NCBI RefSeq assembly: GCF_009917525.1
Contig: NZ_QZDU01000004.1
Span: 124,001 to 188,000, forward strand
DNA length: 64,000 nucleotides
Direction of reading: 5' to 3'
From: Acutalibacter sp. 1XD8-36
Lineage (GTDB): Bacteria; Bacillota; Clostridia; Oscillospirales; Acutalibacteraceae
Shown here one piece after another: positions 1 to 6,707 of this stretch. The first letter of the stretch is position 1; each line of letters opens with the position of its first letter. The position numbers and the translations under genes were made by a program. Below the pieces are notes generated by a model, which was not told the origin of the DNA, did no database searches, and was given only the letters and a program-made list of their open reading frames with translations.

Positions 1-1083
1 GCTTTGGAGGTAGGCTGAGATAAAATCCCTGTACTCCCCGTCGGCCAGGAGCTCGTTTGTGGAAATATCCTCCCCGGGCAGGACAAAGAGCATGCTCCCG
101 CCGAACATGGATTTTGATACCGCTGTAAAGCCCTCCCCCTTATAATAATACCCGGCGGCGGTCTCGTTCATGAAGGTGCAGGGCTGGTCCATATAGGCGG
201 CGTGGAAATAGCCCTCACTATTCAGGGCGGGGTTGAACTCATCGGACCAGCGGCCCTTAAAGTACAGGGTGCTGTCAAGGCACATAACCGTGTCGGGGCT
301 GAGGTCCAGCTCCGGGAGCCTGCCCTCAAGATAGCCGTTGGTCTTTTCACTGAGCCAGTTAAGGTGCATGAGCTGGTACTCGGAGCTGCCCATATCCCCC
401 CTGAAGCTGTCGGCAAAGTAGTTTTCAGCCAAAATATCCAGCACCGGCTGCTTATAGTCCACGGAGTTTGAGAGCCACAGGGAGTTTGCCAGAAGGCAGG
501 TGCTCTGCTCCAGGGAGAAGCTGGCGCACCAAATCTGCCGGGCGCTGTCCCTCAGGTCCTCTATGCCGGGGCTTTTCAGCAGGCTGAGGATTTCCTGCCG
601 GGGCCCGCCCTCACAGAGCTCCGCGGACATCCCCAGCACGGTGTACAGGCTGACGGGGCTGAATATCATGTTCTCACCGTTCACGGCGGTGAGGAAGGTA
701 CCGGCGCTGTCGGCCCAGAAGCTGCCCAGCCGCCGGGCATAGGCCTCCCTGTTGTCATAATATTCCTCACGGCCCCGCTCTATCTCCTCCCACTGGCTGC
801 CGCTCCCATCAGAACAGCCGCTGCCGCCGGCATATGGGCCCGCCTCCGGGGCCTCGGAGCCGTCTGGTCCAGGGTACCGGGCCTCTGCAAGCTGGGCTGC
901 GCCGGTATAGAGGGGCTGTGCGCCCGGTACCCTGGCCTTCAGAAAGGGCGCGGCAATAAGGGCCAGCACCAGGCAGGCGGCGATTGGGGTAATATACCAC
1001 AGGCGGGAGCGGCGGGGCTTGGCAAACTCTATCTGGTCGTCCCGGATACCTGTGATTGCGTCAAATATGTCCTCAGGCTTCAT
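1..1083 (-). CDS. Membrane-anchored serpin family protein, partial (3' end outside window)
   Basis: Reading the minus strand from ATG at 1083 gives 361 uninterrupted codons to the window edge. Residues 1-27 are a short charged cytoplasmic segment with an IRDDQIEFA motif, about 28-48 is one membrane segment, about 50-115 is a low-complexity linker, and from about 120 on the protein matches the serpin fold: ENMIFSPVSLYTVLGMS (137-153), NWLSEKTNGYLE (242-253) and STLYFKGRWSDEFNP (271-285). These are hallmark serpin stretches. The reactive-centre loop lies beyond the edge, so inhibitory activity cannot be judged. The start codon overlaps the stop of the upstream sigma factor (ATGA), so the pair is translationally coupled. 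By position and topology (short cytoplasmic N-terminus, one membrane span, external domain) it resembles an anti-sigma factor; that role is inferred. Confidence 0.85.
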   Translation of the reverse strand, partial: MKPEDIFDAITGIRDDQIEFAKPRRSRLWYITPIAACLVLALIAAPFLKARVPGAQPLYTGAAQLAEARYPGPDGSEAPEAGPYAGGSGCSDGSGSQWEEIERGREEYYDNREAYARRLGSFWADSAGTFLTAVNGENMIFSPVSLYTVLGMSAELCEGGPRQEILSLLKSPGIEDLRDSARQIWCASFSLEQSTCLLANSLWLSNSVDYKQPVLDILAENYFADSFRGDMGSSEYQLMHLNWLSEKTNGYLEGRLPELDLSPDTVMCLDSTLYFKGRWSDEFNPALNSEGYFHAAYMDQPCTFMNETAAGYYYKGEGFTAVSKSMFGGSMLFVLPGEDISTNELLADGEYRDFISAYLQS

Positions 1084-1637
1084 ATTGTATAGCCCTCCTT
1101 TTCAAGGCAGTTTTTAAGTGATTTCCTCAGCTGGTAGGTGCGCTGGGCAAGCGCGCCGGGTGCCTCCTCCATCTCGGCGGCAATTTCCCCCAGGCTGTCG
1201 CAGAACCAGTAGCGCCGCACAAACAGCTCCTTATCCCTGGGGGGCAGGCCGTCCAGCCACCGGGTTATTATGCCGGTAAGAGCCCGGGAATCCACCTGGT
1301 CGTCTATAGAGCTGCCGTCCGGCAGGCAGTCCGCAAGCTCCGAGAGCATGCTGTCCATGCCGCAGGAGCGCTTTGAGGCCCTCCCCGAGCGGTACCTTGA
1401 AACAGACAGGTTTCTTGTGACCCGCCCCAGGAAGGCCCGCAGGGAGCGGGGTATAAGGGGCGGTATCTGCCTCCAGGCGGCAAAAAGCGCGTCGCTGACG
1501 CACTCCTCGGCGTCCTCAATGGAGCCCAGCAGGTTCAGTGCTATCTTATTACAGTACGGCCCGTACTTGCGGCGGGTCTCGCTGATAGCCAGCTCGTCCC
1601 GGCGCTTAAACAGCTCGATAATGCGCATATCCTCCAC
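1080..1637 (-). CDS. ECF-type sigma-70 family RNA polymerase sigma factor
   Basis: This 185-residue protein has the region 2 pattern (RKYGPYCNKIALNLLGSIEDAEECVSD spans it in two parts, followed by ISRYR-like LSVSRYRS) and a region 4 helix-turn-helix (LPPRDKELFVRRYWFCDSLGEIA). It should direct core polymerase to a small regulon. I chose GTG at 1637 because AAGGAGGGGG lies 6 nt upstream; an ATG at 1667 is in frame but has no ribosome binding site. It overlaps the membrane serpin gene by 4 nt, which suggests sensing of an external signal by that protein. No conventional promoter was recognised upstream, which would fit autoregulation by the sigma factor itself, but I could not identify the element. 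Confidence 0.85.
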   Translation of the reverse strand: MEDMRIIELFKRRDELAISETRRKYGPYCNKIALNLLGSIEDAEECVSDALFAAWRQIPPLIPRSLRAFLGRVTRNLSVSRYRSGRASKRSCGMDSMLSELADCLPDGSSIDDQVDSRALTGIITRWLDGLPPRDKELFVRRYWFCDSLGEIAAEMEEAPGALAQRTYQLRKSLKNCLEKEGYTI

Positions 1638-1743
1638 AGGGTTCCCCCTCCTTGAAAGGCCTCTCATGTATATAGTCGCAGAAATTCGGGAAATATTGAA
1701 GGGAAATTGAAAAATTTTTCTTGAGATTTTTTCTTATAAGAGC

Positions 1744-1772
1744 TTGACAAATCAATTATATGCAGGTATCAT
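1744..1772 (+). promoter_or_regulatory. Sigma-A promoter for the small secreted protein
   Basis: TTGACA at 1744-1749 and TATCAT at 1767-1772 are separated by 17 nt. The start codon of the secreted protein is about 100 nt downstream. Confidence 0.75.
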
Positions 1773-1811
1773 AACAGAAGGAATATTATGTAAAGTCAGG
1801 GGGAGATACCA

Positions 1812-1874
1812 ATGGACCATGCAGGGCGCGCTGAAAGCACTAAAAAGTCAACTGAATTTGAGAAAGGCGGATAA
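1812..1874 (+). CDS. Possible 20-codon leader ORF
   Basis: An ATG at 1812 preceded by GGGGGAGA at a suitable distance opens a 20-residue frame (begins MDHAGRAEST, ends FEKGG) that stops at 1874, two nucleotides before the ATG of the secreted protein. The peptide is hydrophilic and matches nothing I know. It may couple translation to the downstream gene, or be chance; the ribosome binding site is the only positive evidence. Confidence 0.3.
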   Translation: MDHAGRAESTKKSTEFEKGG

Positions 1875-1876
1875 AC

Positions 1877-2539
1877 ATGAAAAAAACAGTGAGCATCATA
1901 GCGGCTTTAGTTCTAATGGTTTCACTGGCAATTTCTGCACACGCTGCGGAGCAGGATTTTCCCAAAGACAGTGAAGACGTGAAAGAAAGGGTCACCCTTC
2001 GCGTGCATGAGTATATGTTCTCTGATATGACAAAGGCAAAGGCCAGAGCATTATCAGATGAGGATTTCATTGCCATGTCTTCCCGTGTGGATGATATCGT
2101 CCGCGAGGAGCATATTAACGCCGGGTGGACAGAGGTAAAAACCAAGCCCCATACCGCGCAGGAGGTCAGGAAAATCATTGAGCAAGAAGTTGACCCGCGG
2201 GCCATTTCATTAGCATATATGGACATAGAACAGGCCCCGGAGGAGCTGAAAGACTATATCCTGTCGGCAAGGCGGGAGATAATCTACCGCTTCGAGTGGC
2301 TGGGGGATGCTGATAAAACCAGTATGCCCTATGGCTCTGAGGATGATGAAGATACAAAGACCTTTGAGATTTCCCCAAGGTTCAGTGATTTATTCCCGGG
2401 CTGGTACGAGCCCCGGGTGGATTTAGTCCTGCCCGACTGGAAGAATGCCCCGGAAAGTGGGTCAGGCATTTATGAAGCGATGCTCTCTGCGTCTATTGGA
2501 TGCAGTATGCCGTACAATATTCTGTATGCCGCGGCGTAA
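1877..2539 (+). CDS. Secreted protein of unknown function
   Basis: The 220-residue product has a clear signal peptide (KK, hydrophobic 5-20, cleavage predicted after SAHA near residue 23). The mature part is acidic and rich in helices, with no Cys pair until the C-terminal GCSMP. I recognise no family. It has its own strong promoter at 1744-1772. Downstream the erm promoter starts only about 10 nt after the stop codon, and no terminator is visible between them, so read-through into the erm leader is possible. Confidence 0.7.
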   Translation: MKKTVSIIAALVLMVSLAISAHAAEQDFPKDSEDVKERVTLRVHEYMFSDMTKAKARALSDEDFIAMSSRVDDIVREEHINAGWTEVKTKPHTAQEVRKIIEQEVDPRAISLAYMDIEQAPEELKDYILSARREIIYRFEWLGDADKTSMPYGSEDDEDTKTFEISPRFSDLFPGWYEPRVDLVLPDWKNAPESGSGIYEAMLSASIGCSMPYNILYAAA

Positions 2540-2548
2540 GCACACACC

Positions 2549-2577
2549 TTGACAAACCCCTCTGCCCAGGCTATAAT
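2549..2577 (+). promoter_or_regulatory. Consensus sigma-A promoter for erm
   Basis: TTGACA (2549-2554) and TATAAT (2572-2577) match the consensus perfectly with a 17-nt spacer. Such a strong promoter followed by a roughly 200-nt leader implies control after initiation. Confidence 0.9.
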
Positions 2578-2631
2578 ATAAGCACAACAGCCGGGCCTGC
2601 CCGGTGAGACAGGAGGACAGAGGGAACAGGC

Positions 2632-2670
2632 ATGTTGATTTGCGTCTCTTTTGCACGTTTGAGGAAATGA
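2632..2670 (+). CDS. erm leader peptide MLICVSFARLRK
   Basis: A 12-codon frame starts at ATG 2632, 8-10 nt behind AGAGGGA, and ends at TGA 2670. The peptide ends in R-L-R-K. Known erm leader peptides of the ErmD class stall macrolide-bound ribosomes at an Arg-Leu-Arg motif, so the motif at codons 9-11 is the expected arrest site (established for that class, inferred here). The frame is too short for routine gene calling. Confidence 0.75.
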   Translation: MLICVSFARLRK

Positions 2671-2770
2671 CAGAGGCATGACAAAAATACCCCGCGCCGG
2701 GGCTGTCTGGCAAAGGCCGCGGGTGGCTTTGCCGTGTCTCTTTCGCCGTCTATTCAAACTTACGAAAGAG
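2646..2770 (+). promoter_or_regulatory. Translational attenuator of erm (alternative pairings over the erm ribosome binding site)
   Basis: The erm ribosome binding site (GAAAGAGG, 2764-2771) can be masked in two ways. Locally, 2738-2745 (CTCTTTCG) pairs perfectly with 2763-2770 (CGAAAGAG). At long range, 2646-2662 inside the leader peptide frame pairs with 2754-2770 at 14 of 17 positions. Two further hairpins lie between: CCCCG/CGGGG at 2690-2702 and GGCAAAG/CTTTGCC at 2709-2733. A ribosome stalled on the RLR codons would cover 2646-2662 and prevent one pairing. The layout matches translational attenuation of inducible erm genes; which fold is the OFF state was not computed. Confidence 0.65.
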
Positions 2771-2780
2771 GTGCTTTTTC

Positions 2781-3545
2781 ATGCCCAAAAATAACCGCCG
2801 CGGCGGACAGGCCCCCATGTGGGCCTCACAGAATTTTCTTACAGGCAGGGCAGAGATACTGCGGCTGCTGGACATTTCAGACATATGCAAAAGGGACCAT
2901 GTGCTGGAAATCGGCCCCGGGAAGGGGCATATAACCCGGGAGCTCATAGGGCGCTGCGGGCGGCTGACGGCTGTGGAGCTGGACCATAGCCTGTGGGCGC
3001 GGCTGGGGGAGCGGTTCGCAGGGGACGGAAGGCTCACCCTTATAGAGGGGGATTTTCTCAAAACTCCACTGCCAAAGGGACCCTATAAGGTGTTTGCCAA
3101 TATCCCCTTCTCGGAGACCAGCAATATTATCAGAAGGCTGACCCAGTGCGGGAACCCGCCCGAGGCCGCCTGGCTCATAGTGGAGTGGGGGGCCGCGAAA
3201 AGGTTTGCCGGGGACAGCCTTGCGGGGTGGACCCTGCGGCCATACTTTAAGGTGAGGTCGGCGGCAAGGATAGGGAGGGGGCAATTCCACCCGGCCCCAT
3301 CTGTGGACGCGGCCCTGCTGGAGCTCAGGCGGAGGGAGGCCCCCCACCTGCCCTGGGAGCAGCAGAGGGAGTACAGGGCCTTTTTGGAGCGGGCCTTCCG
3401 GGAGGGCCCAAGGTCCCTGCTGACGAACAGGCAGATATCCACGGCCCTGCGCCTTGAGGGCCTGCCGCCCGCGGCCCGGGACGGCAATATGGAGTATGTA
3501 CAGTGGCTCTGCCTTTTCCGATGCTGGCGCAAATTTTATCTTTAA
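2781..3545 (+). CDS. erm: 23S rRNA (adenine-N6)-methyltransferase, Erm family
   Basis: The 254-residue protein has the Erm/KsgA fold motifs in order: SQNFLT (16-21), SAM-binding VLEIGPGKGHIT (41-52), acidic VELD (65-68), a GDFL motif (90-93), the catalytic NIPF (107-110), and FHPAP near 178. Erm enzymes methylate A2058 of 23S rRNA and give macrolide, lincosamide and streptogramin B resistance. The basic N-terminus (KNNRRGGQ) and the C-terminal arginine-rich tail resemble GC-rich Erm branches more than ErmB or ErmC. KsgA is the main alternative, but the NIPF motif, the short spacing and the attenuator-type leader favour Erm. Base composition matches neighbours, so it may be resident rather than recently acquired. 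No adjacent mobile element is visible. Confidence 0.85.
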   Translation: MPKNNRRGGQAPMWASQNFLTGRAEILRLLDISDICKRDHVLEIGPGKGHITRELIGRCGRLTAVELDHSLWARLGERFAGDGRLTLIEGDFLKTPLPKGPYKVFANIPFSETSNIIRRLTQCGNPPEAAWLIVEWGAAKRFAGDSLAGWTLRPYFKVRSAARIGRGQFHPAPSVDAALLELRRREAPHLPWEQQREYRAFLERAFREGPRSLLTNRQISTALRLEGLPPAARDGNMEYVQWLCLFRCWRKFYL

Positions 3546-3569
3546 AATTATATTTTCAGGAGAATATAT

Positions 3570-4079
3570 ATGATAATACTGATAGCAGGAAGCTCGCACA
3601 CAGGGAAGACCCTCCTGGCCCAGAGGCTGCTGGAGAAATACCGCTGGCCCTATCTCTCCATAGACCATCTGAAGATGGGGCTCATAAGGAGCGGGCAGAC
3701 CGCCCTCACCCCCGAGGACGACAGGGAGCTCACGGTTTACCTCTGGCCCATTGTCCGGGAGATGGTGAAGACCGCAATAGAGAACAAGCAGAACCTGATA
3801 GTGGAGGGGGTCTATATCCCACATAACTGGCGGGAGGGCCTTGGCGGGGAGTACCTCCGGGAGATAAGGTACCTGTGCCTTGCCATGACAAGGGATTATA
3901 TAGAGGGGCATAGGGGGGACATACTCTCCCACGGCAGCGATATTGAGGAGCGGCTGGAGGATGATGTAAACTGGGAGGAGCTGATAAGGGAGAACGAGGA
4001 GAACCTGCGGGTGTGCAGGGAGCTGGGGGAGAGGGTCTTGGTGATAGACGAGGGGTATGAGGTGGATTTCGACATATAG
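3570..4079 (+). CDS. P-loop NTPase, small-molecule kinase-like
   Basis: The 169-residue protein begins with a strand and a Walker A motif GSSHTGKT (7-14), followed by a DHLKMG segment typical of AAA_33/adenylate-kinase-like kinases, and an LIVEGVYIP segment resembling the Walker B strand. It starts 25 nt after erm behind AGGAG, so it is co-transcribed with erm. The substrate is unknown; co-expression with a macrolide-resistance gene is suggestive but does not prove an antibiotic-modifying role. Confidence 0.7.
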   Translation: MIILIAGSSHTGKTLLAQRLLEKYRWPYLSIDHLKMGLIRSGQTALTPEDDRELTVYLWPIVREMVKTAIENKQNLIVEGVYIPHNWREGLGGEYLREIRYLCLAMTRDYIEGHRGDILSHGSDIEERLEDDVNWEELIRENEENLRVCRELGERVLVIDEGYEVDFDI

Positions 4080-4130
4080 TCGTATAGCTGACGCGCCCAG
4101 GCTGCCTTAACTATTAATCCCCCGCCCCCC

Positions 4131-4159
4131 TTGCGTTTCCCCCCAATATTTGGTATAAT
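4131..4159 (+). promoter_or_regulatory. Sigma-A-like promoter for the flippase gene
   Basis: TTGCGT (4131-4136) and TATAAT (4154-4159) are separated by 17 nt; the gene starts about 70 nt downstream. Confidence 0.65.
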
Positions 4160-4228
4160 AATAAAAATACAGGCCATAACCACAACAGGTTTGGGCACAA
4201 TAACCTTGGCAGAGGAAGGAGGGGGAAG

Positions 4229-5911
4229 ATGGCAGAGGGCAGGAAAAACGGCTTTATGAGGGGCACAGCCATCCTCTCCGCCTCCACGCTGATAGTGAAG
4301 GCCCTGGGGCTGCTGTTTTCAATCCCCCTTGCAAACTTCATAAGCGCCGAGGGCATGTCCTATTTCTACGGCGCCTATGATATTTTCACCATCTTCCTGG
4401 TGCTCTCCACCGCGGGGCTCCCTATCGCCGTCTCCAGGATGGTGAGCACAGCCAACGCCATGGGCCGCAGGCGGGAGGCCGACCAGGTCTTCTCCGTGGC
4501 CTTCTGGCTGTTCTTTGCCATAGGCGCCGCGGGGTGCCTGATAATGCTCTTTGGCTCCCGGCAGATATCGGAGCTGCTGGGCAAGCCCGGGGCGGCGGGG
4601 ACTATTGTGGCCCTGGCCCCGACGGTGTTCTTCCTGTCCATAACCTCCGCTTTGAGGGGGTATTTCCAGGGGCGGTCCAATATGGTGCCCACGGCGGCCT
4701 CCCAGGTGATAGAGGCCGTGATGAAGGTGGCGGTGGGCACAGGGCTTGCCTACTATATCATCACCTATATCGGCTCGGACTCTATGGCGGCGGTGGGGGC
4801 CATTATAGGCGTGTCCGTGAGCTCGGGCCTTGGCATGATATACCTGGTGCTGTGCAAGCTCCGCCAGCGCAGGAAGGACAGGGAGCTGCCCGAGGACGGC
4901 AGCGCCGTCTCCTCAAGGCGGGACATGATGTTCTCCCTTCTGCGCTTCGCCGTGCCCATAACTCTTGGGGCATGCTTTTTAAGCGTCTTAGACTTTGTGG
5001 ACAGCGCCGTGCTCATGGACCGCATGAAGACCGCCGCGGGCTTTACCCAGGACCAGGCCGACTACTTCAGCGGGGTGCTGGGCAACGCCCGGAAGTTCTT
5101 CGATTTGCCGGGGGCCTTTGTGGTGCCCATCTCAACGAGCCTATTGCCGGTGCTCTCCGGGGCCATAGTCTCCGGGGACAAGCCCCAGGTAAGGCATATC
5201 TCCTCCATGTCCATGCGCATGACCCTTTTGATAGCGATACCCGCAAGCGTGGGCATGTCCATATTCGCCGAGCCCATATGTATGCTGCTTTTAGCCGGAA
5301 GGCCGGATGTGGGGGAGGGGGCCGCAAGGCTTCTGCAGGTGCTGGCCTTAGCCATAGCCTTCAGCAGCACGGTATACACCACCAACGCCATGCTCCAGTC
5401 CTTCGGCAGGACCACAAGGCCCGTGATAGACATGGCGGTGGGGGGAGTGGTAAAGATAGCCCTGTCCTATGCCCTGGCGGGGATACCGGAGATAAATGTG
5501 ATGGGCTCGGCTGTAAGCACCGTGGCCTCATATCTTGTAATAGTCATCCTGAACCTGATAGCCGTCCGGGAGAGCCTGCCCGGTATGGACAGCGTGCTGG
5601 GCATGGCAATGCCCCTGCTGTTCTCGGCGGCAGTTATGGGGGCCGCGTCCTACGGGGCGTATCTGGGGCTCATACAGTTCCTCTCCCCCAGGCTGGCCCT
5701 TGTGCCCGCCATAGTGATAGCGGTTATAGTGTACGCCCTGTGCGCGGTGCTGTTCAGGGGGGTAAGCTATGAGGACGTATGTATGCTGCCAAAGGGTGAG
5801 ACCATAGCAAGGCTTTTGAAGGTGAAGAAGAGCTCGAGGCCCAGGCATATGATGGTGAAGACCACCTCCACCCGGCCCTCAAAGGGCGGGCGGCACATGA
5901 GAAATATATAA
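4229..5911 (+). CDS. SpoVB/YtgP-type polysaccharide (lipid II-like) flippase
   Basis: The 560-residue protein is hydrophobic throughout, with roughly 14 membrane segments and a basic C-terminal tail. The opening (RGTAILSASTLIVKALGLLFSIPL is the start of helix 1) and the AGLPIAVSRMVS and ALRGYFQGRSNMVPTAASQ motifs are characteristic of the MOP-superfamily branch containing SpoVB, YtgP and MurJ-like flippases. These move undecaprenyl-linked precursors across the membrane for wall or spore cortex synthesis. Start ATG 4229 follows AGGAGGGGG. I cannot decide between a sporulation-specific SpoVB and a vegetative YtgP/MurJ paralogue. Confidence 0.85.
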   Translation: MAEGRKNGFMRGTAILSASTLIVKALGLLFSIPLANFISAEGMSYFYGAYDIFTIFLVLSTAGLPIAVSRMVSTANAMGRRREADQVFSVAFWLFFAIGAAGCLIMLFGSRQISELLGKPGAAGTIVALAPTVFFLSITSALRGYFQGRSNMVPTAASQVIEAVMKVAVGTGLAYYIITYIGSDSMAAVGAIIGVSVSSGLGMIYLVLCKLRQRRKDRELPEDGSAVSSRRDMMFSLLRFAVPITLGACFLSVLDFVDSAVLMDRMKTAAGFTQDQADYFSGVLGNARKFFDLPGAFVVPISTSLLPVLSGAIVSGDKPQVRHISSMSMRMTLLIAIPASVGMSIFAEPICMLLLAGRPDVGEGAARLLQVLALAIAFSSTVYTTNAMLQSFGRTTRPVIDMAVGGVVKIALSYALAGIPEINVMGSAVSTVASYLVIVILNLIAVRESLPGMDSVLGMAMPLLFSAAVMGAASYGAYLGLIQFLSPRLALVPAIVIAVIVYALCAVLFRGVSYEDVCMLPKGETIARLLKVKKSSRPRHMMVKTTSTRPSKGGRHMRNI

Positions 5912-5955
5912 AATATATTATATGATAATTTTTTATTTGAGAGAGGCGAGGTAAT

Positions 5956-6645
5956 ATGAAGGTCACATTTATTCTGCACAGCGGCTACTTTGTGGAGCTT
6001 GACTCCTGCTGTCTGCTGTTCGACTACTATCAGGGGGAGATACCCCGGTCCCAGAAGCCCCTGTACGTATTCGCCTCCCACCACCACGAGGACCACTTCT
6101 CCCCGGAGGTATTTAAGGAGGCCCGCCCCGGCCGGCAGGTGCATTTCATCCTCTCGAGCGACATCTTCCAGAGCAGGGTGCCGGAAGAGCTCCGGGAGGC
6201 GGCGCTCTTTGTGAAGCCCTACGAAACATACGAGCTGGAGGGCCTGCGCCTTGCCACATTAAAGTCCACCGACGACGGCGTGGCCTTCCTTATAGAGTGC
6301 GAGGGCAGGCGCTTCTATCACGCCGGGGATTTGAACTGCTGGGTCTGGGAGGGCGCACCCAAGTGGCAGAATGACCAGATGAAGGAGGCCTATAAAAACG
6401 AGCTGAAGCTGCTGGAGGGCAAGGCCATAGACGTGGCCTTCGTGCCCCTGGACCCAAGGCAGGACGCGGACTTTGACCTGGGTATGCGGTACTTCTTCGA
6501 GGCGGCGGGGGCGGAGCACGTGTTCCCAATGCACATGTGGGGGGACTATACCGTGGTGCCCCTCTTTAAGTCCACTCCAACATACAGGGAGTACGCCCCG
6601 CACTTAATGGACGTGAAGGAGCCGGGGCAGGTGTTCGAGATATAA
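5956..6645 (+). CDS. Metallo-beta-lactamase-fold hydrolase
   Basis: The 229-residue protein carries the zinc-binding motif SHHHEDH (41-47), a YHAGD motif typical of the fold, and a late His/Trp segment (MHMWGD) near 190-196. It is cytoplasmic, with no signal peptide. The size and pattern match the UlaG/RomA-like MBL branch; the substrate is unknown. It has its own terminator immediately after the stop. Confidence 0.8.
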   Translation: MKVTFILHSGYFVELDSCCLLFDYYQGEIPRSQKPLYVFASHHHEDHFSPEVFKEARPGRQVHFILSSDIFQSRVPEELREAALFVKPYETYELEGLRLATLKSTDDGVAFLIECEGRRFYHAGDLNCWVWEGAPKWQNDQMKEAYKNELKLLEGKAIDVAFVPLDPRQDADFDLGMRYFFEAAGAEHVFPMHMWGDYTVVPLFKSTPTYREYAPHLMDVKEPGQVFEI

Positions 6646-6683
6646 AACAGAGAGGCCGGGTACAGCGCCCGGCCTCTCTGTTT
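6645..6683. terminator. Bidirectional intrinsic terminator
   Basis: A 16-bp perfect stem (AAACAGAGAGGCCGGG at 6645-6660, complement at 6668-6683) encloses a 7-nt loop, with A-runs and T-runs on the flanks. It sits between the convergent MBL and sbcC genes. Confidence 0.9.
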
Positions 6684-6707
6684 TATATTTATATATTTGT
6701 TATATTA

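Noticed and set aside
2781-3545. KsgA (16S rRNA dimethyltransferase) as an alternative identity for the Erm protein
   Set aside because: The leader with RLR peptide and attenuator folds, the NIPF motif and protein length favour Erm; a tree would settle it.
4534-5772. A 412-codon frame within the flippase gene
   Set aside because: It is Gly/Arg/His-rich low-complexity sequence in the wrong frame of a clear membrane protein gene.
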